Shown here one piece after another: positions 9,557 to 19,820 of a stretch of DNA of 64,000 nucleotides. The notes below the pieces were generated by a model. It was given only the letters and a program-made list of their open reading frames with translations. It was not told the origin of the DNA and searched no databases. The number at the start of each line of letters is the position of its first letter. Position 1 is the stretch's first letter. The stretch covers positions 1-64,000 of the forward strand of contig JAAUZU010000029.1 of the NCBI GenBank assembly GCA_014804445.1, read 5' to 3'. A program made the position numbers and the translations under genes. The DNA comes from Lachnospiraceae bacterium. GTDB lineage: Bacteria > Bacillota > Clostridia > Lachnospirales > Lachnospiraceae.

Positions 9557-12067
9557 GTGCGTATGAAAGCTTTTGCAAAAAAATTGAAAAATATTTATCT
9601 GCTTTCATTCTGTATTCCGTTTTTTGGAATTTTGGGTATTTTTATCTTCAGGGGAATTTACCCTTTTGGCACGCGAAGCTTTATGTTTTCGGATATGTAC
9701 CATCAGTACGTCCCTTTCCTGACGGAGTTTGCACGCAAGCTGCGGGAAGGAGAGAGTCTTGCCTATTCCTGGTATGTAGGGCTTGGCTCGGATTTTACTT
9801 CCATATATGCCTATTATCTGGCAAGTCCTGTTTACTGGTTTGCCGCTTTTTGTCCGCAGTCGCTTCTGATTGAGTATATGACGTTTTTCTGCGTGATTAA
9901 AATCGGGCTTTGCGGCGCGGCGTTTGCCTTTTATTTAAGCAGGCGTTTTCAGACAAAGGATTTGCGTATTGTGTGGTTTTCCGTATTTTATGCCATGTCA
10001 GGCTTTATTGCCGCATATAATTGGAATCACATGTGGCTGGATTGTCTGTGGCTGGCGCCCCTTGTCATTCTGGGGCTTGAGGAACTGGTAAAAAACGGAA
10101 GATATAAGCTGTACTGTATTTCTCTCTGTGCTTCGATTTTTACAAATTATTATCTGTCGATTATGCTTTGCATCTTTTTGGTGCTGTATTTTCTGCTCCA
10201 GCTTTTTACAAACGGGCTGACTTTCAGAAAAAAGCTGCAGGCGGTGCTGCGCTTTGGCGTCTTTTCCCTGTTGGCGGGCGGGATGGCAGGCGTGCTGTTG
10301 TTTCCGGTTATGAGCGCCATGCATGTGACAGAGTTTCACGACATCAGTTTTCCAAAGAAGCTGAAGGTATATTTTAATTTGCTGGAAGTGCTTGCGCGGC
10401 ATGTGGCAATGCTTCCCACGGAGCGAGGGCTTGACCATTGGCCAAACATTTACTGCGGCGTGCTGGCATTTGTGCTGGTTCCGATCTATTTCTTCCACAA
10501 AAAAATTCCGCTGAAGCAAAAAATAGGGCGTTTTCTTCTTTTGGCGGTTATGCTCTTTGGTTTTTCAGTCAATATGGCGGATTTTGTCTGGCATGGATTG
10601 AACTATCCGGATTCGCTTCCTGCAAGACAATCCTTTCTTTATATATTTGTGATTTTGTCCATGTGCTTTGAGGCGGTATACCGCAATGCGGAAAACAGCA
10701 GCGGGCGCAGGATTGTCGGCGCTTTCTGTGGTTTCTTACTGCTTGCCGCCTGCGGGCTCTTTGTGACGACGGATGGATTGACCGTTGAGGTCATGACTTG
10801 TACATGGATTTTCCTTGTGGGGTATCTTGTGCTGCACATGGTTTTCAGCCGGCATTTTCGAAAGCGTCTTCGCGGAAAGGAAGCGCTGAAAAAACTGACG
10901 GTTTACGGAAAGTGGGCGATTCTGGTTTTGGTGGCGGCGGAAGCGATACTGAATATGGAGGACACGAGTATCCGGACGGTGCAGAGAGCGTACTATGTGA
11001 ACCGCGCGGCGGAATACAGAGAGCTGGCAGATAGTATTGCAGAGCAGGATGACGGAATATACCGGTTTGAAAGTGCGAACCAGATGACGAAGAATGATGG
11101 GACGCTTGCTCGTTACCCTTCCGCTTCTGTATTTTCTTCTACAATAAATGGCAGTGTGAAGGATTATTATAAAGCGTTTGGTATGGGAGGGAACAAGGTT
11201 TCGTATTATTATAGAGGAGCCACGCCTTTCGTCGGTGCGCTTTTGGGTGTCAAATATACTTTTGCCGGAGCGGAGTTGGCTGACACAGCCCTATATGAGT
11301 TTGTTGACAGGAGTGGTGACACGTATGTCTACCGTAATCGGTACGCCCTGACGCTTGGATTTGTCCTGACGAGGGAATTGACAGAGGATTTGGAAGCTGC
11401 CTTTGATCATGCGGGAAATGCAATGGTATTGCAAAATAATATGGCAAAGCAATTATGCGGAAAAGCTTTGTTTTCCGTTATCAGCGGGCGGGAAATGGAG
11501 ACGGACGGAAAGCTTATCAAGGTAAGCGTGGAAGAAGACGGGCATTTGTACGGGATTGTATTACAAAAGCCGGATAGTGATTTTGTGCTGACACGCGGGG
11601 AGGAAACCACAGAGCTGAAAGGTGGTGATGACTATCTTTTGGATTTGGGCTATTTTACCGCAGGGGAGCAGTTTTCACTTGCCGCCGGAGAAGAGGAGAG
11701 CATCAGTGTCAGGCTTTACAGACTGCATACGGACGCGCTTGCAGAGGCGCTTGCGGTGCTGGGTGAGCAGCCCTTTTTGGCTGACACACGTATCGAGAAT
11801 GAATTGACCGGTACAGTCGATACAAAAGAGGATGGCATATTGATTTTGTCCGTGCCGGCAGAACCGGGCTGGAGTGTGTATGTGGACGATGCAGAGACAG
11901 AATATGAGAAATTTTTGGATTGCCTGATAGCAGTACCGGTGACACAGGGACAGCACACAATAAAGCTTCAATATACGGTGCGCGGTTTATGGCAGGGGAT
12001 ACTCTGCAGCCTGATTTGTCTGCTGGTGTTTGTTGGAATTGTTGCAAGAGATAGAAAGTGGAAATAA
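9557..12067 (+). CDS. YfhO family membrane protein (bacterial glycosyltransferase-like)
   Basis: 836 aa, many TMs, N-terminal GIYPFGTRSFMFSDMYHQYVPFL, C-terminal EPGWSVYVDD. Confidence 0.88.
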   Translation: MRMKAFAKKLKNIYLLSFCIPFFGILGIFIFRGIYPFGTRSFMFSDMYHQYVPFLTEFARKLREGESLAYSWYVGLGSDFTSIYAYYLASPVYWFAAFCPQSLLIEYMTFFCVIKIGLCGAAFAFYLSRRFQTKDLRIVWFSVFYAMSGFIAAYNWNHMWLDCLWLAPLVILGLEELVKNGRYKLYCISLCASIFTNYYLSIMLCIFLVLYFLLQLFTNGLTFRKKLQAVLRFGVFSLLAGGMAGVLLFPVMSAMHVTEFHDISFPKKLKVYFNLLEVLARHVAMLPTERGLDHWPNIYCGVLAFVLVPIYFFHKKIPLKQKIGRFLLLAVMLFGFSVNMADFVWHGLNYPDSLPARQSFLYIFVILSMCFEAVYRNAENSSGRRIVGAFCGFLLLAACGLFVTTDGLTVEVMTCTWIFLVGYLVLHMVFSRHFRKRLRGKEALKKLTVYGKWAILVLVAAEAILNMEDTSIRTVQRAYYVNRAAEYRELADSIAEQDDGIYRFESANQMTKNDGTLARYPSASVFSSTINGSVKDYYKAFGMGGNKVSYYYRGATPFVGALLGVKYTFAGAELADTALYEFVDRSGDTYVYRNRYALTLGFVLTRELTEDLEAAFDHAGNAMVLQNNMAKQLCGKALFSVISGREMETDGKLIKVSVEEDGHLYGIVLQKPDSDFVLTRGEETTELKGGDDYLLDLGYFTAGEQFSLAAGEEESISVRLYRLHTDALAEALAVLGEQPFLADTRIENELTGTVDTKEDGILILSVPAEPGWSVYVDDAETEYEKFLDCLIAVPVTQGQHTIKLQYTVRGLWQGILCSLICLLVFVGIVARDRKWK

Positions 12068-12086
12068 AAGAGAGGAAGAGAAGAAT

Positions 12087-13571
12087 ATGAGAAAGAGTGG
12101 TATTTTGCTGCCGGTGTCGAGCCTGCCTTCCCGATACGGTATCGGTACATTTTCAAGGGAGGCATATGAATTTGTGGATTTTCTGCGGGACGCAGGGCAG
12201 AAACTCTGGCAGATTCTGCCTTTGGGGGCGACCGGCTACGGGGATTCGCCCTATCAGTCCTTTTCCACCTTTGCGGGCAACCCCTACTATATAGATTTGG
12301 AAAAGTTTATAGAACAAGGCTGGCTGACAGAGGCGGAATGTGACGCCTGCGATTTCGGGGGCAGCGAGGAATATGTGGATTATGAAAAAATGTATTTTTC
12401 CCGCTTCGTGCTGCTGCGCAGGGCCTTTGAGAAAGCTTTCGCAGGAGGCTTTGGAGAAAATCCCGATTATCTTCGATTTGTGGAGGAAAATAAAGACTGG
12501 CTGGAGGATTATGCGCTGTTCATGACAGTGAAAAGCAGCTTTGACGGCGTAGCTTTCAGCGAGTGGGACGAGGATATCAGACTGCGGAAGCCGGAGGCTT
12601 TGCAGGCGTACAGGGAAAAATACGAGAAGGATTTGGCATATTACCGCTTTGAACAGTATCAGTTTTTTACACAGTGGAAGGCGTTAAAGGCATATGCCAA
12701 TCAAAACGGAATCGAGATTGTGGGGGATATTCCCATTTATGTTGCGTTTGACAGCGCAGACACATGGGCAAATCCGGAGCTGTTTCAGTTAGATGACAAA
12801 GGTATGCCGTCTGCGGTTGCGGGCTGTCCGCCGGATGCGTTTTCGGCGACCGGTCAGTTGTGGGGCAATCCACTGTACGACTGGACATACCATGAGAGCA
12901 CGGGTTTTGCGTGGTGGATGAAGCGGATAGCCTGCTGCTATGAACTCTATGATATTGTGAGAATCGACCATTTCAGGGGTTTTGACGAATATTGGGCAGT
13001 TCCTTATGGGGATGCGACGGCAGAACGGGGCAAGTGGTGTAAGGGTCCCGGCTATGCCCTGTTTGAGACGATGAAGCGGCAGCTTGGCGAAAAGCGGGTG
13101 ATTGCAGAGGACTTGGGATTTCTGACGCAGAGCGTGCTGGATTTGGTGGAGAAAACGGGTTATCCCGGTATGAAGGTTTTACAGTTTGCTTTTGAGTCGG
13201 GGCCGCATAATGACTATCTGCCCCACAATTACAAGAAAAACTGCGTGGTTTACACCGGTACGCACGACAACGATACGACGCTTGGCTGGTATGAATCTCT
13301 TCCCGACTGGGCGAAGGATTTTGCCAGTGAATATCTGAACATAAAAAAAGAGGAAACGGAGACCGGATGGATGTTTATCCGGGCGGCAATTTCCTCTGTG
13401 GCAGATACAGCCATTATTCCCCTGCAGGATTATCTGTGTCTCGGCAAGGCGGCGCGCATCAACACGCCGTCCACATTAGGTGATAACTGGAAGTGGCGGA
13501 TGCGGAAAGGCGTATGTACCGGCGCGCTTGCTGAGCGAATCGGCAGGCTGTGCAGACTGTACGGCAGATAG
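12087..13571 (+). CDS. malQ: 4-alpha-glucanotransferase
   Basis: RKSGILLPVSSLPSRYGIGTF; IVGDIPIYVAFDSADTWANPELF; IRIDHFRGFDEYWAVP-type motif; VYTGTHDNDT. Confidence 0.95.
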   Translation: MRKSGILLPVSSLPSRYGIGTFSREAYEFVDFLRDAGQKLWQILPLGATGYGDSPYQSFSTFAGNPYYIDLEKFIEQGWLTEAECDACDFGGSEEYVDYEKMYFSRFVLLRRAFEKAFAGGFGENPDYLRFVEENKDWLEDYALFMTVKSSFDGVAFSEWDEDIRLRKPEALQAYREKYEKDLAYYRFEQYQFFTQWKALKAYANQNGIEIVGDIPIYVAFDSADTWANPELFQLDDKGMPSAVAGCPPDAFSATGQLWGNPLYDWTYHESTGFAWWMKRIACCYELYDIVRIDHFRGFDEYWAVPYGDATAERGKWCKGPGYALFETMKRQLGEKRVIAEDLGFLTQSVLDLVEKTGYPGMKVLQFAFESGPHNDYLPHNYKKNCVVYTGTHDNDTTLGWYESLPDWAKDFASEYLNIKKEETETGWMFIRAAISSVADTAIIPLQDYLCLGKAARINTPSTLGDNWKWRMRKGVCTGALAERIGRLCRLYGR

Positions 13572-13619
13572 AACGCCGGTACAGGGTGCAGCCAAGTCGG
13601 ACGACTATATGGCGAATCA

Positions 13620-14111
13620 TTACAGTTTGCGCATACTTAAATACGAATTGTGATAGGAGGCGTTGTAGGTAACGTCCTCCTTGAACCAGTCGGGCGGCAG
13701 GAAAGTTTCTGCCGCATTTTTACTGCCAAATTCGACTTCGGCAAGAATCAGCGGCGCAAAGGGAGGTTCAAAAACATCCAGCTCAATGGTGAGGGAGTAA
13801 TCCTCGGGCGGTTTTGGTCCGCCTGCTGCAAACTGTGGGTGAAGCAGAGGAATCAAATACCTCTTTTTGGTGATGATATTGCCGTCTGCTTTGGTGAGAA
13901 GGTGGTAATAGGATTCCTTGTTGAGCGGAAGATTGTACTCCTCACGGGTCATCATGCCCTGTCCTTTGTAGGTCATATAAAACTCGTCGTCCTCTCTGCG
14001 GATACGGATGACGGGATCGGTATTCAGATAAGCCTGCTCGATGGTGTGAACAGGATAGAGATCAAGATTGTCAGGAAGCTGCTTTATTGTAAATTTGCGT
14101 TCGATTTCCAT
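13620..14111 (-). CDS. CYTH domain protein
   Basis: MEIERKFTIKQLP; IRIRREDDEFYMTYKG; LAEVEFGS. Confidence 0.9.
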   Translation of the reverse strand: MEIERKFTIKQLPDNLDLYPVHTIEQAYLNTDPVIRIRREDDEFYMTYKGQGMMTREEYNLPLNKESYYHLLTKADGNIITKKRYLIPLLHPQFAAGGPKPPEDYSLTIELDVFEPPFAPLILAEVEFGSKNAAETFLPPDWFKEDVTYNASYHNSYLSMRKL

Positions 14112-14278
14112 GGTGGTTCTCCTTTGCCAGTGTTTCTAATGTTATTATACAGCTTTTTTGCATGAAAACAAGAGAACGCCTGAAAAATTCATTTCATTTT
14201 AAGAGAAGCAGATGGACAAAAATGCCGGAGGGCGGTAAAATAAAAGCATTAAAATTCAGTATGGAGGTAGGACGGGAT

Positions 14279-14842
14279 ATGAGCAGAATAGCAGTATTTT
14301 TGGCGACAGGATTTGAGGAAATCGAAGGGCTTACAGTGGTGGATTTATGCCGGAGAGCGGGAATCGAAGTGGACACTGTGGCTGTCACAAAAGAGGACGG
14401 TGAGGGCGCCTGTTATGTGACCGGTTCCCACGGCATTACGGTGCGGGCGGATATGGCTTTGGACGAAGTAGACTTTGACGGGCTGGATATGATAGTACTG
14501 CCCGGTGGTATGCCGGGAACCCGCAATCTGGAGGCTTGCACACCGCTTATGGAGAAGCTGGATACCTTTTATAAGGCAGGCAAATGTATCAGTGCCATCT
14601 GTGCCGCTCCCAGCATATTCGGACACAGGGGATATCTGGAGGGCAGGAATGCCTGCGCCTATCCCGGCTTTGAAAAAGAGCTTGCCGGCGCAAAGGTAAG
14701 CGCGAGTCCGGTGGAAATTTCCGACCATATCACCACATCGAGAGGACTGGGCACAGCAATTCCCTTTGCCCTTGCCATTGTGGAACGCTTCTGCGGCAGC
14801 GACAAGGCGGAGGAACTGGCTAAGAGTGTGGTTTACAGGTGA
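14279..14842 (+). CDS. DJ-1/PfpI family protein
   Basis: MSRIAVFLATGFEEIEGLTVVDLCRRAG; LPGGMPGTRNL; ISAICAAPSIFG. Confidence 0.93.
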   Translation: MSRIAVFLATGFEEIEGLTVVDLCRRAGIEVDTVAVTKEDGEGACYVTGSHGITVRADMALDEVDFDGLDMIVLPGGMPGTRNLEACTPLMEKLDTFYKAGKCISAICAAPSIFGHRGYLEGRNACAYPGFEKELAGAKVSASPVEISDHITTSRGLGTAIPFALAIVERFCGSDKAEELAKSVVYR

Positions 14843-14872
14843 TTGCGAAGTTCAGGAACTATGAGGTTGTCA

Positions 14873-15024
14873 TTGTGCACATGGGATATGCCAATACAGA
14901 CACGCTCTCGCTCCGAGCTTACTGTAGCGGTACTAAGCTCGAAAATACCTCGCAAGTCATGCGGGGCATGACTTTGGTACCGACAGTAAGCAAGGGTCCG
15001 TATTGGCATATCCCATGTGCACAA
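14873..15024 (+). repeat. Palindromic element copy B (type-1 core); an outer semi-palindrome extends to about 14842-15054
   Basis: 25-bp perfect inverted arms TTGTGCACATGGGATATGCCAATAC (14873-14897) / GTATTGGCATATCCCATGTGCACAA (15000-15024); internal core CTCTCGCTCCGAG..TAGCGGTACTAAGCTCG..CTCGCAAGT. Confidence 0.93.
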
Positions 15025-15092
15025 TTCGAAACCGACAAATGTGAAGTTCGCAATTATTTGGCAGGGTAGAGAAGGAAGGGAAGAAACCTAAA

Positions 15093-15476
15093 ATGGCTGG
15101 AAGATATAAGAAATTGGTGGTCTTGTTTTTGGGCGCAATTCTGCTTTTGACGGGGTGTGCAGGCAACGGTCAGAAGGACAGCTTTACCGACAAAACCTAT
15201 TTATACGAGAAAGACGGCATTGGCGGAGATTTCACAATCCAGATTAAAAGCGATGGCACATTCTCTTATTACGAAGGATACCTAAGCAGTCATATCGGAA
15301 TGGGAGAATGGAAACAGGATGGTAGTACACTGATTCTGCTAGACAATACCATGGAGGAACATCCACTTATCAACTATTTTGAAATAGACGGAAACACTCT
15401 GATTTTTCGGGCAGAAGGTTCTGATAATTTTATCTACATCAAAGTCTCAGACGGAAAAAAATTTTTCGCAGAATAA
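15093..15476 (+). CDS. Putative small lipoprotein
   Basis: Signal peptide with lipobox LLLTGCAGN. Confidence 0.7.
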   Translation: MAGRYKKLVVLFLGAILLLTGCAGNGQKDSFTDKTYLYEKDGIGGDFTIQIKSDGTFSYYEGYLSSHIGMGEWKQDGSTLILLDNTMEEHPLINYFEIDGNTLIFRAEGSDNFIYIKVSDGKKFFAE

Positions 15477-15534
15477 TGCAGTTATTTCAGAAGCCGTCTC
15501 ATTGGCTGTTTAGGTATTTGCTACGTTCAGCCGA

Positions 15535-15662
15535 CAGTGGAGCCCTATGCCTGTGCAGACCGTATAAAAACGTTGGCGCTTGGCGAGGTATTTTACGAGC
15601 CTAGCGTCCATTACGTTTTTATCCGAGCGAGAGCGTGTCTGCACAGGCATAGGGCTCCACTG
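15535..15662 (-). repeat. Palindromic element copy C (type-2 core, reverse orientation)
   Basis: 26-bp perfect inverted arms CAGTGGAGCCCTATGCCTGTGCAGAC (15535-15560) / its reverse complement (15637-15662). Confidence 0.93.
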
Positions 15663-15863
15663 CCGGTGTCACTCGCCGCAAAACAATCACTAATATAATT
15701 CCAGAGAACATCAGCTCCTCTTCCATAAAACAATTGACAACCTTCTTCGATTACAATAAAATAGCATCATCTAAATCAATCTAAACTTCAAAACACTTCG
15801 GCTGTGTCAGCCTAATTTCAGTATTGCAGTCATAATCAAAAAAAATTATAATGGAGGTAGTGA

Positions 15864-16748
15864 ATGGAAAACAAAAGAGGAAAAGTAAACAGGACGTACA
15901 AAGACCGCTTATTTAAGCTGATTTTTAAGGAAAAGAAAGACTTGATGCAGCTTTATAACGCAATTAACAATACATGTTATGACAATCCTGATGAGATTGA
16001 AGTAAATACCATGGAAGATGTCGTATATATGGGAATGAAGAATGACGTCTCGTTTTTGATTAAAGATGTGTTGAACCTTTATGAACATCAGAGCACATAC
16101 AGTCCGAATTTACCGTTAAGAGGATTATTTTATTTTGCTGATTTGTATCGAAAAATGACGGAAGGTGACCGTGATATTTACAGCAGCAGGCAGATACAGC
16201 TTCCTTTTCCGCAGTTTGTCGTATTTTATAATGGTATGAAGGAAGAGCCGGAGCGGCAGATATTATATCTGCATGAGGCATTTTCAAAAAAGAACGATTG
16301 GGGCAAGGCGGCTTTAGACTGTCGTGCCATTATTTTAAATATTAATCTCGGACACAATAAGAAAATCATGCAGAAGTGCCGCAAACTGGAAGAATACGCT
16401 ATATTTATCGGAAAAATCAGAGAATACACAAATCAGAAGGTGTCGATTGAAACAGCGGTAGACAGGGCTGTGGACGAGTGTATTGAAGCCGGTATCTTAG
16501 AAGATATACTGCGAAAAAACCGTGAGGAGGTATGTTCTATGTTATTGACGGAATATAACGAGCAGCACCATATTGAGAGTGAAAGAGAGATAGCGAAAGA
16601 AGAGGGGCTGAGAGAGGGACAGGAGCAGGAGCAGCGCCGCCTGCGTACTTTGATTGCCAAAATGACGGCGGCTGGGGAGACGGACAAGTTAATCTGTCTG
16701 GCAGAGCCGGATTTTTTGCAGGATATGTTCCGGAAATATCATTTATAG
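15864..16748 (+). CDS. Rpn family recombination-promoting nuclease / putative transposase (PD-(D/E)XK)
   Basis: NRTYKDRLFKLIFKEKKDLMQLYNAINNTCY..DVSFLIKDVLNLYEHQSTYSPNLPLRGLFYFADLYRK, the characteristic N-terminus of the family. Confidence 0.88.
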   Translation: MENKRGKVNRTYKDRLFKLIFKEKKDLMQLYNAINNTCYDNPDEIEVNTMEDVVYMGMKNDVSFLIKDVLNLYEHQSTYSPNLPLRGLFYFADLYRKMTEGDRDIYSSRQIQLPFPQFVVFYNGMKEEPERQILYLHEAFSKKNDWGKAALDCRAIILNINLGHNKKIMQKCRKLEEYAIFIGKIREYTNQKVSIETAVDRAVDECIEAGILEDILRKNREEVCSMLLTEYNEQHHIESEREIAKEEGLREGQEQEQRRLRTLIAKMTAAGETDKLICLAEPDFLQDMFRKYHL

Positions 16749-16805
16749 GCTTTTTGTGGCGGGCGGCGCTTTTTATAAAATCACGGAGAGGATTGCAGCG
16801 GATTT

Positions 16806-17582
16806 ATGACAGGTACAGTTTCTTTTGATTACAGGCGTATAGCGGAAGGTTATGCGAAGGACAGACCGTTTCTGCATGGACAGGTGATGGAGCGGCTGAC
16901 AAAAAAGATACAAAAGCGTTATAAAAACGGCCTTGACGTGGGGTGCGGTGCCGGTTTGTCTACAAAGGCACTGCGGCAGGTCTGTGACAGGGTGACGGGC
17001 GCGGATATATCGGCGGAGATGGTGCGGGCAGCGTCTGCCCTGTATACGGAACCGGAATATTCTTTTGTGCAGGCAGGCGCAGAGGAAATTATGGCTCCGC
17101 CTGATACTTACGATATTGTGACGGCGGCGGGCGTTATCAACTGGATTGATGAAAAAAGATTTCTTCCCCAAATGGCGAGTATCATGAAAGAGGGTGGAAT
17201 CCTGCTGATATATGATTTCTGGATATCGGGCAGGATGGAGGGGAAACCTGCTTTTACAGAGTGGTATGAAAAAGAATATTTAAAGGAATTTCCAAAACCG
17301 CCCCGAAAAGAGAGGGTATGGACAAAGGAGGACACAGAAGCCTTTCAGTTTGAACTGCTCTGTCAGGAAACGTATTCCATGGACTGTGAAATGTCGCTGG
17401 AGCAGTTTGTCCGTTTTATGCTGCTGCAGTCCAATGTGATAGCACAGGTAGAGGAGAAGGGAAAGGACATTGAGGCGGTGCGGCAGTATTTTGAAGAAAG
17501 CGCATGGCCGTATTTTGCGTCCGGTATAAAAGAAAAACTGATATTTGACGGATATAGCTGGTATCTGAGATTGCAAAACTAA
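16806..17582 (+). CDS. Class I SAM-dependent methyltransferase
   Basis: GLDVGCGAGLSTKAL; VTGADISAEMVRAA. Confidence 0.9.
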   Translation: MTGTVSFDYRRIAEGYAKDRPFLHGQVMERLTKKIQKRYKNGLDVGCGAGLSTKALRQVCDRVTGADISAEMVRAASALYTEPEYSFVQAGAEEIMAPPDTYDIVTAAGVINWIDEKRFLPQMASIMKEGGILLIYDFWISGRMEGKPAFTEWYEKEYLKEFPKPPRKERVWTKEDTEAFQFELLCQETYSMDCEMSLEQFVRFMLLQSNVIAQVEEKGKDIEAVRQYFEESAWPYFASGIKEKLIFDGYSWYLRLQN

Positions 17583-17598
17583 AACATAAAATTTTCGG

Positions 17599-17627
17599 TT
17601 GACAAGTGTAGCATTAGTGTATATACT
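17599..17627 (+). promoter_or_regulatory. Sigma-A-like promoter for the gntR-ABC operon
   Basis: TTGACA (17599-17604), 17-bp spacer, TATACT (17622-17627), about 37 bp upstream of the start at 17664. Confidence 0.7.
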
Positions 17628-17663
17628 GAGTATGTACAGTAGAGAAAGCGAGAGGAGTACGGA

Positions 17664-18032
17664 ATGAGAATTCAAATTTCCATGCAAAGTGAAATTCCTA
17701 CCTACGAGCAAATCAAAAGGCAGATTAAGGCGCAGATTCTTTCGGGAGAGTTATCTGCTGACGAGCCGCTTACCTCAATACGCCAGCTTGCACGTGATTT
17801 GCAGGTAAGCATCATTACGACGACCCGCGCATATGGGGACCTGGAAGCGGAAGGTTTGATTTATATGGTGCAGGGACGGGGATGCTTTGTCAAAGGCGAT
17901 GCGGAGATAGTGCGCCGGCAGTATCTGCATGCTATTGATGAAGCGCTGCAGACTGCAGCGGACAAGGGTAAGGCGGCAGGCCTGACTCTTGGTGAATTAC
18001 AAAACAAACTGGAGGAAAAGTTTCATGGGTAA
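17664..18032 (+). CDS. GntR family (YtrA-like) transcriptional regulator
   Basis: IPTYEQIKRQIKAQILSGELSADEPLTSIRQLARDLQVSIITTTRAYGDLEAEGLI. Confidence 0.93.
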   Translation: MRIQISMQSEIPTYEQIKRQIKAQILSGELSADEPLTSIRQLARDLQVSIITTTRAYGDLEAEGLIYMVQGRGCFVKGDAEIVRRQYLHAIDEALQTAADKGKAAGLTLGELQNKLEEKFHG

Positions 18033-18873
18033 TGCAATTGAAATTCATAACTTATGTAAGGAATATCGGGGATTTGCACTGAACAATATCAGTTTTAGCG
18101 TTCCGGAAGGCTTGTGCTGCGGCTTTGTGGGTCCGAACGGCGCAGGAAAGACCACGGTGCTGAAGGCAATGGTGGGCATGATATTGAGAAGCAGCGGTGA
18201 AATTTCTCTGCTCGGTAAACCCAATGATGACCTGAATGTGAAAGAAGATATTGGAATTATGTTTGACCAGCCGTATTTTCAAGAGAACTGGACGCCGCTC
18301 GATATTGAGAGGGGCATGAAACCCTTCTATCATAATTGGGATGGCGGTGAATACAGAAAATATTTATCACGATTTGAACTTGACACTAAGAAAAAATTTA
18401 AGGATTTTTCCAGAGGCATGAAGATGAAACTGGCAATGGCAGTCCATCTTTCTCATAATGCCAGGCTTCTTTTGCTCGATGAGCCGACCGGCGGGCTTGA
18501 TCCGGCATCCCGTGATGAATTCATTGATATTATGCGGGAATATCTGGTGCAAGAAGGAAGAACAATCCTGTTTTCCACCCACATTGTCAGCGATTTGGAG
18601 CATATAGCGGACTTGGTTGCCTACATCAGTCAGGGAAGTTTATTGTTTTGCGGTGAAAAAGAGGAACTGACTACATCGTACTGCATGGTGCGGGGAGGAA
18701 AATTGCCGGAAGAAAAAAGAAAATTTGCCATTGGGCTGCGTGAGTATGATAGTGGTTATGAATGTCTTATGGAACTTGCGCATATTGGCGGTCTGCCCTT
18801 GGACACCGTTACGGAACGTGCCACCATTGATGATGTGATAGTGCACATGGAAAGGAAGAAAAAATATGCTTAA
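18025..18873 (+). CDS. ABC transporter ATP-binding protein
   Basis: GPNGAGKTTVLKAMVG; LLLLDEPTGGLDPASR; overlaps the gntR end by 8 bp. Confidence 0.95.
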   Translation: MGNAIEIHNLCKEYRGFALNNISFSVPEGLCCGFVGPNGAGKTTVLKAMVGMILRSSGEISLLGKPNDDLNVKEDIGIMFDQPYFQENWTPLDIERGMKPFYHNWDGGEYRKYLSRFELDTKKKFKDFSRGMKMKLAMAVHLSHNARLLLLDEPTGGLDPASRDEFIDIMREYLVQEGRTILFSTHIVSDLEHIADLVAYISQGSLLFCGEKEELTTSYCMVRGGKLPEEKRKFAIGLREYDSGYECLMELAHIGGLPLDTVTERATIDDVIVHMERKKKYA

Positions 18874-19528
18874 CATGATAAAAATGGATTGGTTTGCAAT
18901 CAAATATTATCAAAAGAGGGTTTTGGTAATCTGTATTCCTCTGTTTGCCATAGGGTATATTTCCCCGGTATTACTGATGCCTACGGCAGCGTTTTTGTTT
19001 TTCCTTTTTTCTCTCGATCCCTTTGCGGTGGAGGAAAAAGGCGATTTGAACAGACTCTATTTGACCCTGCCTGTAAAAAGAAATGATATTGTTGCCGGCA
19101 GATATGCGTTATCACTTATTATAGTGTTGTGCGGCATTTTGCTTGGGCTTGTATGCATGCCTCTTGCAAATCGTATTTCACTTTCAAAATGGTATCCCGA
19201 TTTAAAATGGATTTTGGCGCTCGCTGCGTTTAGCCTGCTTTTATATGCACTGATGAATCTCTTTATGTACCCGCTGCTTTTTAAGCTGGGTTATCAAAAA
19301 GGTAAGTTTTGGGGTATGTATGTGCCGCTTGGTGTATGTACCACGGCGTATGCCGTATTTTGGACATATACCCTGCTGCCGGGCAATGAAAAACTTGTTT
19401 TTAACATGCTTGTATATGCTTCGGAACATATGCTCTTGGTCAGCGGGGGAATGTTGGTTTTGGCAGCGGCACTTTTAATAGTTTCCTACCTGCTGTCTTT
19501 AAGAATATACTTAAAACGTGAATTTTGA
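18866..19528 (+). CDS. ABC-2 type transporter permease
   Basis: Multi-TM protein overlapping the ATPase gene end; GDLNRLYLTLPVKRNDIVAGRY. Confidence 0.88.
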   Translation: MLNMIKMDWFAIKYYQKRVLVICIPLFAIGYISPVLLMPTAAFLFFLFSLDPFAVEEKGDLNRLYLTLPVKRNDIVAGRYALSLIIVLCGILLGLVCMPLANRISLSKWYPDLKWILALAAFSLLLYALMNLFMYPLLFKLGYQKGKFWGMYVPLGVCTTAYAVFWTYTLLPGNEKLVFNMLVYASEHMLLVSGGMLVLAAALLIVSYLLSLRIYLKREF

Positions 19529-19541
19529 AAAGCAAAATGCA

Positions 19542-19568
19542 TGAGAGGCACCTTTTACAAAGTGCCTC
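19542..19568. terminator. Terminator hairpin between convergent genes
   Basis: GAGGCAC..cttttacaaa..GTGCCTC between the convergent ABC permease and SASP genes. Confidence 0.6.
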
Positions 19569-19619
19569 CCGATGCTTTTATTGATTATAGGATTTTCTAT
19601 CCTTCCGATTCAGGAATCC

Positions 19620-19820
19620 TTATTTCATGGATTCTTCCTGCTTCTTAATCATTCTACGAACCATCTCGCCACCGATAGAACCGGCTTCCTTAGAGGTCAG
19701 GTCACCATTGTAACCCTCCTTTAAGTTTACACCAAGCTCAGAAGCAACCTCGGTCTTAAAACGGTCAAGAGCTGCCTTAGCTTCAGGAACTTCTACTCTA
19801 TTAGTTTTGTTGCTTGCCAT
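19620..19820 (-). CDS. Alpha/beta-type small acid-soluble spore protein
   Basis: KAALDRFKTEVASELGVNL..GDLTSKEAGSIGGEMVRRMIKKQEE. Confidence 0.95.
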   Translation of the reverse strand: MASNKTNRVEVPEAKAALDRFKTEVASELGVNLKEGYNGDLTSKEAGSIGGEMVRRMIKKQEESMK

